Positions 9,192 through 17,599 of a DNA stretch of 64,000 nt are shown here, piece by piece (positions within the stretch are counted from its first letter, which is position 1; each line of letters opens with the position of its first letter). The position numbers and the translations under genes are program-made. Origin of the DNA: Halomonas sp. (lineage in GTDB: Bacteria; Pseudomonadota; Gammaproteobacteria; Pseudomonadales; Halomonadaceae); NCBI RefSeq assembly GCF_017515565.1, contig NZ_JAFWFN010000051.1, positions 1 to 64,000 of the forward strand, written 5' to 3'. The notes beneath the pieces were generated by a model. It ran no database searches. It was not told the DNA's origin and saw only the letters and a program-made list of their open reading frames with translations.

Positions 9192-10673
9192 ATGACGGTT
9201 ACCTTCCCTTTTGTACGCTTCCCGCTACGCCGAGCAATTGCCTTCGGAATGGGGAGTCTTGCTGTAACGAGCCTGCCCGCCCTGGCAAATTACGATACGT
9301 TGCCCAAAGCTGCAGGTGTTGAGCTTGCCATTCCTGCCCAAATGAGCGCTAAAAATGAAGCTCTTTTCTATAAAGATGCGCTTTATCATCGAGATATTTC
9401 TGCTGTTCAACACGCCATGGCAAGCGTTGGACGCATTATGCGCAATAGTGAAATGGGACATGAAGGTTATCAGCCCGCATTAGCCGATGATGCAATGAGG
9501 GCGCAAGGGCAAGCATGGATTGACTTGCAGAACCAAGCGTCGCTGTTTTTCACCGACGAGGAAGCTGTTGGCACCATGGTGCAAGAGGATGGTGAGTGGG
9601 TGCCCGGTCGTGAGATGAATTTAGCCGATCTGGCACTGGCCTCTTTTAGTTACCACATGCACCATAGCGCCAGCCGCTGGTCGGATCACGGCCTTGAAAA
9701 TGCTATTACTTATGGTCCCGCGACCTATCTCGGCGCAATTACCCAACGGCTTTATCAAACACACTATAGTCAGAGTGGTTTTCAAAATACTGACAGCGAA
9801 CGCGATGCCGCAAGTATGGCGCACGGTTTAGATGCGCTGCATAGCCTAGCCTACTCCTGGGTGCGTTGGCACAAACCAGGTGGTGCTGATGATATGGGAC
9901 AACTCAGTGAAGAGCGCATGGAAAATGCTCATGGCATCTCCCTCGAACGCCTTGTCACTATCAGTCGCAACCTTGCTGGTACCCTGGATGCTGCCTGGGA
10001 CGAAGAACGCAAGGTGTATGACCTAAATAATGACGGAGCCTACCATCTGGATACGCTGGGTAGCCTGATACGGGGACACAAGGCGCTTTATGAGATACTA
10101 CACGTGTTTGGCAGCGACGAAGATCAAGCGCTAGCCGAGACACTGTTCGAGCGCAAAGCAGACATGACGCTGGCACTGCTCGATAGTGAAGAAGCGGTGC
10201 GCGACTGGGGTATGGCAGAACGCGTGGTCTTCACTGTAGATGGTGTGCGCGCCGACAGTGAACGTATTGATACCGAGACTCAGTGGCGTTTTCTGAACCA
10301 TTTTGCTGGTGGGTTCGGCACGCTGCGGGAGCGAGAAGGCACCTCAGATTTTTTGGCAACGCGTCCAGAGCTGGTTGAAGGTATCGGCGCTCTCAGTGAC
10401 CGCTTATTGATGGCGGCACTAGACTACCAACTGGACGAGGGCGGGCTGATGCAGCGTCGCTTGGCAGTTGAGAATGGCGATGTCATTGATGATCGTCCTC
10501 AGGTCGCTGCTATTGCTTGGTTTGCGACTGCCGCAGGCAACGCCTATCGTAGCGGCGATGCTTTTGATCGGCCCGGTGACTGGGGAGATGATGCCGAGCA
10601 AGAAGAGCGAAGTCGCGCGCTCTACGACGCTATTCTTGCTAATAATGAGTGGTTGCTGGCACTTCTTGATTAA
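9192..10673 (+). CDS. Exported protein of unknown family downstream of a two-component system
   Basis: I do not recognise this 493-residue protein. It begins with a clear Sec signal (positive FPLRRAIAFGMG, hydrophobic core, cleavage probably after SLPALA). The mature part is acidic, as in halophile periplasmic proteins, appears largely helical, and is rich in Trp and His, with a striking SYHMHHSASRWSDHG segment. There is no lipobox or membrane anchor. Later segments such as VYDLNNDGAYHLDTLGSLI and RDWGMAERVVFTVDG suggest repeated helical hairpins, possibly an alpha/alpha fold; this is a guess. ATG 9192 gives 6-nt spacing from AAGGAG; ATG 9189 is the alternative. It starts 90 nt after the kinase gene and ends at a terminator. 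Confidence 0.75.
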   Translation: MTVTFPFVRFPLRRAIAFGMGSLAVTSLPALANYDTLPKAAGVELAIPAQMSAKNEALFYKDALYHRDISAVQHAMASVGRIMRNSEMGHEGYQPALADDAMRAQGQAWIDLQNQASLFFTDEEAVGTMVQEDGEWVPGREMNLADLALASFSYHMHHSASRWSDHGLENAITYGPATYLGAITQRLYQTHYSQSGFQNTDSERDAASMAHGLDALHSLAYSWVRWHKPGGADDMGQLSEERMENAHGISLERLVTISRNLAGTLDAAWDEERKVYDLNNDGAYHLDTLGSLIRGHKALYEILHVFGSDEDQALAETLFERKADMTLALLDSEEAVRDWGMAERVVFTVDGVRADSERIDTETQWRFLNHFAGGFGTLREREGTSDFLATRPELVEGIGALSDRLLMAALDYQLDEGGLMQRRLAVENGDVIDDRPQVAAIAWFATAAGNAYRSGDAFDRPGDWGDDAEQEERSRALYDAILANNEWLLALLD

Positions 10674-10697
10674 AAGTTTATCTAATATTGAAATGAA

Positions 10698-10732
10698 AAA
10701 GAGCGTCGTAAAAGGCGCTCTTTGCTTTTTTT
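10698..10732 (+). terminator. Rho-independent terminator
   Basis: AAAGAGCG (10698-10705), a 10-nt loop, CGCTCTTT (10716-10723), then GC and seven T residues. It ends the unit containing the exported protein, 25 nt after its stop. Confidence 0.8.
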
Positions 10733-10810
10733 GCTCAGCAAAAAGGCATGGATTTAGCATTCGTAGGAGCAACTAGCTCTGGTAGACTATTCGCCTTCTA
10801 ATTTCCTGGT

Positions 10811-10833
10811 GAGCCGCTTGTGATAAGCGGCTC
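10811..10833 (+). promoter_or_regulatory. Perfect stem-loop in the purEK leader
   Basis: GAGCCGCTT, loop GTGAT, AAGCGGCTC is a perfect 9-bp stem with a 5-nt loop, 48 nt before the purE start codon. No T-run follows, so it is not a normal intrinsic terminator. It could be a leader regulatory hairpin or an operator; I see no convincing PurR box nearby. Confidence 0.45.
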
Positions 10834-10881
10834 GTTAAACGCTTTATTGCTTTCGTAGGCCATTGGTCGAGGAGTTTTTGC

Positions 10882-11400
10882 ATGTCGAACAGCGCACCCA
10901 AAGTGGGCGTGATCATGGGGTCAAAGTCTGATTGGCCGGTCATGGAACACGCAGTGGCGATGCTAGAGCGGCTGGGCGTTCCTTATGAAACCCGCGTGGT
11001 CTCTGCCCATCGCACCCCTGATTTGCTGTTCGACTATGCTAAAAGTGCCGCTGAGCGTGGCCTGCAAGTGATTGTGGCTGGCGCTGGCGGTGCCGCTCAT
11101 TTGCCTGGTATGGTTGCTTCGCAAACCGCGCTACCGGTGCTGGGCGTGCCGGTTGAATCCAAAGCGTTGAAAGGCTTGGATTCGCTGCTCTCTATTGCGC
11201 AAATGCCCGGCGGTATTGCGGTGGGTACACTGGCAATTGGCAAAGCCGGCGCCACCAATGCGGGCTTGCTGGCAGCGCAAATTGTGGGTTTGCAAGACAC
11301 CGCTATCCGCGAAGCAGTGGAAGCCTTCCGTGCCGAGCAAACCCAGCTAGTGCTGGATAACCCCGACCCGCGCCCTGATGCCGATGCGCAAGCGCAATAG
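10882..11400 (+). CDS. purE: N5-carboxyaminoimidazole ribonucleotide mutase PurE
   Basis: Class I PurE, which converts N5-CAIR to CAIR in de novo purine synthesis in the cytosol, using the product of PurK. The 172 residues are near the E. coli length. The N-terminal [16 protein letters not shown] phosphate-binding motif and VVSAHRTPD are diagnostic, as is [14 protein letters not shown] with the active-site loop. ATG 10882 follows GAGGAG. Twelve bases separate it from purK, so the two form an operon. Confidence 0.95.
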   Translation: MSNSAPKVGVIMGSKSDWPVMEHAVAMLERLGVPYETRVVSAHRTPDLLFDYAKSAAERGLQVIVAGAGGAAHLPGMVASQTALPVLGVPVESKALKGLDSLLSIAQMPGGIAVGTLAIGKAGATNAGLLAAQIVGLQDTAIREAVEAFRAEQTQLVLDNPDPRPDADAQAQ

Positions 11401-11412
11401 GAGGCCCCAGCA

Positions 11413-12564
11413 ATGAACTCTGGTATTTCAAACAGCATTGGCATTTCAAAAAATATCGGCATTTTAGGTGCCGGTCAGTTGGGCCGCATGTTGGCGCTGG
11501 CGGGCTATCCTTTAGGTAATCGCTTTACGTTTTTAGATACCACTGGCAATCCAAGCGCGGGGATTGGTGAGGTGATTGTCGACCCCGATAACCAGCGTTT
11601 GGCGGAGTTTCTCGATAAGGTCGATGTGGTGACCTACGAGTTTGAACACCTGCCTGTTGAACTCGTTAAACAAATTGAGCAGCACAAGCCGGTGTATCCA
11701 GGCAGCCGCGCCATCGCCGTTTGCCAAAACCGAGTGGAAGAGAAAGCGCTGTTTGATCGCCTTAGCATCCCGACACCCGCTTACCGTGTGGTGGAAAGCG
11801 CAGAGCAACTAGAAGCGGCGGCGGCTGAGTTGGGTTGCCCAGTCGTGGCTAAATCGGTCACCGAAGGTTATGACGGTAAAGGCCAAGCGGTGCTAAAAGC
11901 GCCGGAGCAGGCGCGTGAGGCGTGGGAAGCTATTGGCCACCGCCAACTCATTGTTGAAGCTTTTGTTGATTTTGTACGCGAAGTCTCGATGATTGCCGTG
12001 CGTGGCCGCGACGGTGAGGTAGTGTTCTACCCCATGGCGGAAAATCAGCACGTTGATGGTATTTTGCGCTACTCAGTTGCGCCGCTGCCCGATTTAGACG
12101 CCAGCGTTCAGCAAACCGCCGACAGCTATATGCGTGCATTGTTGGATGAGCTGGACTACGTAGGCGTGCTGGCGCTAGAGCTGTTCCAAACCCGCGATGG
12201 TGGGCTGTTAGCGAACGAAATGGCGCCCCGCGTGCATAACTCTGGCCACTGGACCATGGATGGCGCGGTCACTAGCCAGTTTGAAAACCACCTGCGCGCC
12301 GTGCAGGGGTTGCCGCTGGGCAGCACTGAAGCGATTGCCCCTACCTGCATGGTCAATGTGATTGGCCGCGAAGGCGATAACGCTGCGCTGCTGGCGCTGG
12401 GTCATGCGCATCTTCACCGCTACGACAAACAAGAGCGTCCAGGGCGTAAGCTGGCCCATGTGAACGTTGTAGCAGCCAACCACGCCGAGCTGATTGAGAA
12501 GGTGCGCGCCTGCCTAGCGTTGATACCCGATGCTCCGCCCGTGGCGTGGAGTTTTAGTAATTAA
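11413..12564 (+). CDS. purK: 5-(carboxyamino)imidazole ribonucleotide synthase PurK
   Basis: ATP-grasp enzyme that carboxylates AIR with bicarbonate to N5-CAIR, the substrate of PurE. It has 383 residues. The N-terminal Rossmann-like part shows GILGAGQLGRMLALAG after a slightly extended, Ser/Ile-rich leader of about 14 residues. The ATP-grasp core contains VVAKSVTEGYDGKGQAV and the metal/active-site segment ALELFQTRDGGLLANEMAPR with RVHNSGHWT. ATG 11413 follows AGGAGG at 8 nt. The extended N-terminus could mean a later start near residue 12, but the ribosome site favours the first ATG. Confidence 0.94.
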   Translation: MNSGISNSIGISKNIGILGAGQLGRMLALAGYPLGNRFTFLDTTGNPSAGIGEVIVDPDNQRLAEFLDKVDVVTYEFEHLPVELVKQIEQHKPVYPGSRAIAVCQNRVEEKALFDRLSIPTPAYRVVESAEQLEAAAAELGCPVVAKSVTEGYDGKGQAVLKAPEQAREAWEAIGHRQLIVEAFVDFVREVSMIAVRGRDGEVVFYPMAENQHVDGILRYSVAPLPDLDASVQQTADSYMRALLDELDYVGVLALELFQTRDGGLLANEMAPRVHNSGHWTMDGAVTSQFENHLRAVQGLPLGSTEAIAPTCMVNVIGREGDNAALLALGHAHLHRYDKQERPGRKLAHVNVVAANHAELIEKVRACLALIPDAPPVAWSFSN

Positions 12565-12605
12565 ATAGCGAGTTAATAGTAATAGCGCGAGATTTAGATG
12601 TATTT

Positions 12606-12632
12606 ACAACCGTCCTTAGGGGCGGTTGTTTA
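12606..12632 (+). terminator. Probable terminator after purK
   Basis: ACAACCG (12606-12612) pairs with CGGTTGT (12623-12629) around a short loop, followed by a weak, interrupted T tract (TTAGTATTT). It lies 41 nt past the purK stop. Confidence 0.5.
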
Positions 12633-12785
12633 GTATTTGGCTGCTGTTAATCAACGTTTCAGCTGATTATTCAGTGCTAAGGTAGACATTAAATGTGTTT
12701 TGCCGATACTGGTTTGTAACAACGCCTGAGGAAATAAGCGTGTATTGCTCAATGATAATAAAACTCAGCGCAAAAGGAGTGAGTT

Positions 12786-14093
12786 ATGGGAGTTCGCCTT
12801 AAAGTCGGCGACTACGTACTGATTGTCGTATGTTTTTTGCCTTGGTTAGTAGCGCTACCGCGGCTGGGTTGGCCAATAGGAGCGTCGGCTGGCAGTTGGC
12901 TTCAATGGGTGGGTATTAGTAGCGGCATTTTAGGCCTTTCGACCATGCTTCTTGCTGCTGTAGTGAGTATTCGCTTACCAGGGTTTGATCGCTATTTCGG
13001 TGGCTTAGCAAGATTGTGGGGAATACATCGCTGGCTTGGGTTTGCCTCATTTATGTTAGTCATGGTGCATGTCACGGCCCTTGGCTTATCCGCAGCATCG
13101 GTGTCGCTACCCGTCGCGGTCGCAACGCTTTTTCCACCCATTAACCACTTATCAATATGGTGGGGCTGGTTTGCGTGGCTTGCGATGCTGGTCTTTTTAG
13201 CACCGACGTTTAATTTTTTTGGGAGCTTAAGTTACCAGCGTTGGAAGTCGCTGCACTTATTCTCGGCGCTTGCCGTGGTAGCTGGTGTGCTGCACGCACT
13301 GCTTTTAGCGCCGCAACAGCTGGTTTGGTGGATGCTTGGGCTGGCCGCTATCGCCGCGATTGTATGGCGTAAAGCCTTGTCGCCGCGCTTCTCACGTGTG
13401 CCGTACCGGGTTAAATCGGTAACTCAGTTGGTCAATAACGTGGTGGAGATTGCGCTGGTGCCCGAAGATAAGGCTATCAGCTACCAGACGGGACAATTTA
13501 TCTATCTCACCCCTTTGGATAAAACCTTAGCGGCGGGAGTGGGGGAAGAGCACCCTTACACGATTGCCTCGGCGTCCGGTGATCATTGCCTGCGTATTGG
13601 AATAAAAGCGTTGGGTGATGCTAGCGCTGCTTTGCAAACGGTCACTCCAGGAAGCCGTATGATGGTCGAGGGGCCTTATGGTGAGTTTTATACTCGCCGT
13701 TACCCAAACCGAGACCAGCTCTGGTTAGGTGGCGGCATTGGTATCACGCCCTTTGTGGCAGGTGCACGCCATATTGAAGCGAAAAACACCAGCGAAGTGC
13801 CAAAAGGGCAGGTGCAGCTACTCTATTTGGCCAAAAATGCCCAGCGCGCCTATTACCACACCCTTTTTAAACACGTCAGCCAAATGCGAGAAGACTTTGG
13901 GTACGACGTGCACTACTTTCAAAAAGAGGGGCCGCTCACCGAGGAGTACTTGCGGTGGTTTTGCCCTGACTATGCCGAGCGAGAAATTTATATGTGTGGT
14001 CCGCCGGAAATGACTCAACACGTGCGCCAACTGCTGCTGGATCAAGGCGTTCCTTCATCACGTATCCACAGTGAGGTCTTTGATTTTTTATGA
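12786..14093 (+). CDS. Ferric-reductase-like flavocytochrome b (membrane haem domain plus FAD/NAD reductase domain)
   Basis: Membrane oxidoreductase of the ferric reductase/NOX superfamily, 435 residues. The N-terminal half has about six membrane segments with two histidine pairs, H81/H95 and H157/H170, spaced 14 and 13 residues, as expected for two b haems across the membrane. The C-terminal half is a ferredoxin-NADP reductase-like module: FAD motif HPYTIASAS (about 256-264), GPYGEF, NAD(P) motif GGGIGITPF (about 315-323) and CGPPEMTQ near the end. It should carry electrons from cytosolic NAD(P)H outward. Its stop overlaps the next gene's start (ATGA), strongly implying a joint function with that exported haem/flavin protein. 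Confidence 0.85.
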   Translation: MGVRLKVGDYVLIVVCFLPWLVALPRLGWPIGASAGSWLQWVGISSGILGLSTMLLAAVVSIRLPGFDRYFGGLARLWGIHRWLGFASFMLVMVHVTALGLSAASVSLPVAVATLFPPINHLSIWWGWFAWLAMLVFLAPTFNFFGSLSYQRWKSLHLFSALAVVAGVLHALLLAPQQLVWWMLGLAAIAAIVWRKALSPRFSRVPYRVKSVTQLVNNVVEIALVPEDKAISYQTGQFIYLTPLDKTLAAGVGEEHPYTIASASGDHCLRIGIKALGDASAALQTVTPGSRMMVEGPYGEFYTRRYPNRDQLWLGGGIGITPFVAGARHIEAKNTSEVPKGQVQLLYLAKNAQRAYYHTLFKHVSQMREDFGYDVHYFQKEGPLTEEYLRWFCPDYAEREIYMCGPPEMTQHVRQLLLDQGVPSSRIHSEVFDFL

Positions 14094-14899
14094 ATAAAAT
14101 AGCCTTTGCCGGTTTCATAGCCTTTGTAAGCTCGGTGCTTACGCTAGTGTCATTGCATGCGCTTTCGTCTGACCAGTATTCTACTGATGCAGAGGATGAG
14201 CACTACACCTTAGAGGAAGTAGAAGAGCACAACAGCGCCGACAGCTGTTGGAAAGTAATTCATGGGGGCGTTTACGACATTACCGACTATATCTCCCAGC
14301 ACCCCACCGACGAAGAGGTGATTCTTGAGTGGTGTGGGCGGGAGTCGACAGAGGGGTGGGACAATAAGCGTCCTGGCGTGCCCCATAGTGCCCGGGCTGC
14401 CGCGGAGTTGAAGGAGTATCGTATTGGGCGGCTGGAAGGCGATGAGGCACAGTCTACTGCTCCTGAAACGCAGCGTGAGGAGAGCGCTGATGATGCTGGT
14501 TCTCCCGCGGCAGATGAGCGGCTGCATCGCGCCTTATTAGGTTTGCCATTAGATGGTGTTTATCGCGGAGTGTTTAGCGATGGCGGTGAAATGCAGGTTA
14601 ACGTGCAGTTCACTGTTCGTGAAGGCGCTATTGAACGCTTGAGCTATCGGTACCTTGCCTATCGAGGTGAGGATTACCGGCGTTTAGAAAGCGATCATGC
14701 GGCGTATCCTGTTTGGGTGCAGCATGAGCAAATTGCTGAGCGCTTAGAAGGTAAGCCGCTCACCGCAATTTTCCAGCTCTACGAGCCTGAGCGCCTCATT
14801 GATGATGTTGATGGCTACAGCGGTGCTACCTTGCGGGGCAATAAAGTCCTATCGGCAATTCGTGATGGATTAAATCGTGGGGTGTATAGCTGGCCTTAA
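14090..14899 (+). CDS. Exported cytochrome b5 / FMN-binding domain fusion protein with flavinylation motif
   Basis: A 269-residue protein with three parts. Residues 1-25 are a hydrophobic signal or membrane anchor. Residues about 38-116 are a cytochrome b5-like domain: CWKVIHGGVYDITDYISQHP gives the first haem ligand H71, and the second is probably H99 in VPHSARAA. C53 and C82 could form a disulfide outside the membrane. After a Glu/Ser-rich linker (about 118-142), residues about 150-265 form an FMN-binding domain ending in DGYSGATL (241-248). That matches the ApbE flavinylation motif, with T247 the expected covalent FMN site. It is translationally coupled to the flavocytochrome b upstream, suggesting a trans-membrane electron path to a periplasmic acceptor. 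No apbE is seen in this window. Confidence 0.85.
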   Translation: MNKIAFAGFIAFVSSVLTLVSLHALSSDQYSTDAEDEHYTLEEVEEHNSADSCWKVIHGGVYDITDYISQHPTDEEVILEWCGRESTEGWDNKRPGVPHSARAAAELKEYRIGRLEGDEAQSTAPETQREESADDAGSPAADERLHRALLGLPLDGVYRGVFSDGGEMQVNVQFTVREGAIERLSYRYLAYRGEDYRRLESDHAAYPVWVQHEQIAERLEGKPLTAIFQLYEPERLIDDVDGYSGATLRGNKVLSAIRDGLNRGVYSWP

Positions 14900-14951
14900 C
14901 TAGCATCATCCCGCTCACATTATGCGTCATGAAATTGACTATTTAGCTGTC

Positions 14952-14976
14952 GCCGCCCGAGTTGGGCGGCTTTTTT
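14952..14976 (+). terminator. Rho-independent terminator
   Basis: GCCGCCC, loop GAGTT, GGGCGGC followed by six T residues, 53 nt after the b5/FMN gene stop. Clear end of that two-gene operon. Confidence 0.88.
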
Positions 14977-15022
14977 ATTACGCCAATAGGCTACTTTTAT
15001 TTCGTAAACGTGCTAAAACAAA

Positions 15023-15043
15023 CGTACGAACATTGTTCGTACG
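15023..15043. promoter_or_regulatory. 21-bp interrupted palindrome upstream of the GGDEF gene
   Basis: CGTACGAAC-ATT-GTTCGTACG is a perfect 9-bp inverted repeat with a 3-bp centre, 47 nt before the start codon. Its size and symmetry fit a dimeric repressor operator such as a TetR-type site. It is not a LexA/DinR box, because the GAAC/GTTC spacing is 3 and not 4. The bound protein is unknown. Confidence 0.5.
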
Positions 15044-15090
15044 AGCAAATAAGATTGGTTTATAAACCGACATAAATACAGGGAGTTTGT

Positions 15091-16716
15091 ATGCCGCCCC
15101 CCAGCTTTTTAGCCACAACGGCTACTGCGTCTGGGCTGCGCAGTGGTTATCAGCGCGACCATCTTCTGACACAGCAGCGCTTACGCTGCGAAAAAGTACG
15201 TTTACTCTTCGATAATCTGTGGCAGCCGGTACTGAGTAGTGTGCTCGCGGGCGGGCTACTGGTGGCCGCTATGTGGCCTGTGGTTAACGCTGTTTTGCTG
15301 GTTGGCTGGTTTGTGACGCTTACGGTCGTTTCTGGCTTGCGACTTTTATTGGCCTATCGCTTTAAACAGCTGCCTATTATGCAACAGCAGCGACGCCGCT
15401 GGCTGCGCTGGTTTGCCATGGGGGCGATTGCTGCTGGCTGTGTGTGGGGAGCCTCTGGGTTGCTGCTGTTCAGTGCGGAACACCCTGGCCAAATTGCGGC
15501 GCTTTCCATTGTGTTAGCAGGCATTGCGGCAGGCGGTGTCACCACGCTCTCTTCAGTATGGTGGGTAGCGCTGGGCTTTGTGCTGCCCATTTTATTGCCG
15601 TTAAAAATTCAGTTCATGTTGATGGGCACGTCTCTGTCGATTTTGATTGGCTTGATGCTTGTGCTCTTTTTAGCCCTGATTCTGATTGCCAGCCGGCGCT
15701 TTAGCTACACGATCCACGATAATATTGCCCTTCGAGTGAGCATGGCGGCCCGGGAAGCACAGCTGCAGGAGAGTGAGAATCGCTACCGCTCTATTTTCCA
15801 CCACTCGCCATTAGGCGTGCTGCACTTTGATGCCCAGGGCTGGATCACCGACTGTAACAACAAGCTTCTAGAAATACTCGGCGTTGACCGAGCCCAGTTA
15901 ATTGGTTATCGGATGCTGGCGAGCTCGACGGATAGCGAGGTAGCGCAAGCGGTAAAGGATGCGCTGGGAAGTGGCTCTGGGTATTACGAAGGCACTTACC
16001 GTATGCCCGGCGCAAGCGAGGGCACTCCACTTCGTGCTTTTTTCAACGGTGTAAATAGTGCCAATGATGAGCGCGTGGGCGGGGTAGCGATTATCGAAGA
16101 TTTCACCGAACGTAAGCACAACGAGGCGATTATTTATCGCCAGGCTTACTATGATGCGCTTACTGACCTGCCCAACCGTCGGCGCTTTATTGAGCGTTTA
16201 AAAGCGTTGTGCAATGAGCATGAGAGCGAGCAGCGCAGCGGCTTGGTGATGTTTCTGGATATGGATCGTTTCAAACTGATCAACGACACCTTGGGCCACG
16301 CCGCCGGTGATGAGCTATTAGTACAGGTTGCTCGCCGCCTGGAGCAGTGCTTAAAAGAGAGCGATATGGCCGCACGTTTAAGTGGCGATGAGTTTGTATT
16401 GCTGGCGCTGTTCGACGAAGTGGCCCCTAAGGCGTTGGAAGCCCAGGCGGAGCGCTACATGCAAAACGTACAGCAGATATTATCTGGCAAGTATCAGCTA
16501 GAGAATCGTGCCGTTGAGGTAACGCCGAGCATGGGCTACACCTGCTTTAATGCTGCTGAGTGCGACCATGCTGAAGTGTTAAAAGAAGCTGATACGGCGA
16601 TGTACCAAGCGAAAACCGAGGGCCGGGCGCGGCTAAAGCGCTACCAGCCCTGGATGCGTGATGAAGTGAACAAGCGCGTGGCTGAAGAAACGCCTAGCCT
16701 GCCAGCTGGCCGCTAA
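15091..16716 (+). CDS. Membrane-bound PAS-GGDEF diguanylate cyclase
   Basis: Predicted to make cyclic di-GMP from two GTP. The 541 residues comprise five to six N-terminal membrane segments (about 40-205), a PAS domain (about 225-345, starting ENRYRSIFHHSPLGVLHFD) and a GGDEF domain (about 350-520, starting YYDALTDLPNRRRF). The active-site loop is SGDEF (431-435), an accepted variant of GGDEF. The inhibitory I-site position reads KESD where RxxD is usual, so product inhibition may be weak. There is no EAL domain. GGGAG lies before ATG 15091, and a palindrome upstream suggests a dedicated regulator. Its 3' end overlaps the convergent TraX-like gene by 23 nt. Confidence 0.88.
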   Translation: MPPPSFLATTATASGLRSGYQRDHLLTQQRLRCEKVRLLFDNLWQPVLSSVLAGGLLVAAMWPVVNAVLLVGWFVTLTVVSGLRLLLAYRFKQLPIMQQQRRRWLRWFAMGAIAAGCVWGASGLLLFSAEHPGQIAALSIVLAGIAAGGVTTLSSVWWVALGFVLPILLPLKIQFMLMGTSLSILIGLMLVLFLALILIASRRFSYTIHDNIALRVSMAAREAQLQESENRYRSIFHHSPLGVLHFDAQGWITDCNNKLLEILGVDRAQLIGYRMLASSTDSEVAQAVKDALGSGSGYYEGTYRMPGASEGTPLRAFFNGVNSANDERVGGVAIIEDFTERKHNEAIIYRQAYYDALTDLPNRRRFIERLKALCNEHESEQRSGLVMFLDMDRFKLINDTLGHAAGDELLVQVARRLEQCLKESDMAARLSGDEFVLLALFDEVAPKALEAQAERYMQNVQQILSGKYQLENRAVEVTPSMGYTCFNAAECDHAEVLKEADTAMYQAKTEGRARLKRYQPWMRDEVNKRVAEETPSLPAGR

Positions 16717-17518
16717 GTAGTAGCCATAGGGCAATAAGGGCAAAGTGCCCCGGGTACCAGGCTAACCAGAGGCGGCGCGGCATGGCTAGCGCCACGGGTG
16801 GTACACGCTGTGCCGCGCCTGCGGCCAGCATCAGCACAATCACACAGGTAGCCACCGTGAAAGACTTCGCCATGTCGGAAGCGTTCATCTGGCCTGCAAT
16901 CCATAACGCGGGAAAAGCAGCTAACCCCGCCCAAAGGCGTGATATTAGAGCATCGCGGGTTTCACTAAGTGCCTGCATAGCGAACATAAATAGCGGTATT
17001 AGCAGCAGTCCGTTATGGCCATACTCCACCCAAAATCCGAGCAAGTACCAAGCGGTCACCCCAACCCCGGCTCCTAACATCAGCCAGCCTAAGCCAAGGG
17101 TTTGCTGAAGATAGTGTTGCCAGCCCTGGCGCACTAAAGCACCTAGGGCTAAGCCGCTTGCCAAGGTAAAACAGACGTTAAGAATAAAGGCATCGGAGGC
17201 GCGTGGCATCATCATATAGGGCACTTGAGCCGCTAGCCCGATAATCAAAATTCGCCAGGCATACCGCAGCGGGTTACGGGTATTAAACAGCCCGTGCCAC
17301 GCCACCATGGCTGCAAATAGCGGAAAAGCGATGCGGCCAATAGACGAGCCTGCCCAGTCTAATTCCCATGCACTGGGCAGCACATAGCGGGTGAGATGAT
17401 CCACCGTCATGGTGAAAAGCGCGAGCCACTGCCCCCACGCTGTCCAGTGGGATGAAGGGCGAAACGTCTCAACGGTATCGGGTGCAGGTGATGAATATGC
17501 CGCCGTTTGTTCAGCCAT
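16694..17518 (-). CDS. TraX-family membrane protein
   Basis: Integral membrane protein of the TraX/acyltransferase-like family, 274 residues with about eight membrane segments. The N-terminal motif TMTVDHLTRYVLP followed by IGRIAFPLFAAMVAWHGL is the family hallmark (HxxR-like plus GRIAFPLF). TraX was named for acetylation of F pilin, but chromosomal homologues far outnumber plasmid ones and have no agreed substrate. No conjugation gene is nearby. ATG 17518 was chosen because AAGGAGG lies just before it; an in-frame codon 69 nt upstream would add a non-conserved leader. It lies 81 nt after iadA on the same strand and may be co-transcribed. Confidence 0.8.
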   Translation of the reverse strand: MAEQTAAYSSPAPDTVETFRPSSHWTAWGQWLALFTMTVDHLTRYVLPSAWELDWAGSSIGRIAFPLFAAMVAWHGLFNTRNPLRYAWRILIIGLAAQVPYMMMPRASDAFILNVCFTLASGLALGALVRQGWQHYLQQTLGLGWLMLGAGVGVTAWYLLGFWVEYGHNGLLLIPLFMFAMQALSETRDALISRLWAGLAAFPALWIAGQMNASDMAKSFTVATCVIVLMLAAGAAQRVPPVALAMPRRLWLAWYPGHFALIALWLLLSGQLAG

Positions 17519-17599
17519 GGTACCTCCTTGTAAGTGTCCATGCTGGAGTAAAGACCCGATTTGGCTGTGCAAGTTCGGTTCTTGCAACAGTGCTATCTG

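Noticed and set aside
15023-15043. LexA/DinR SOS box in the GGDEF promoter
   Set aside because: The GAAC and GTTC halves are 3 bp apart; the Bacillus-type box needs 4 and the gammaproteobacterial box is CTG-N10-CAG.
16694-17518. Conjugative element marked by TraX
   Set aside because: No other transfer, relaxase or plasmid gene nearby; chromosomal TraX homologues are common.
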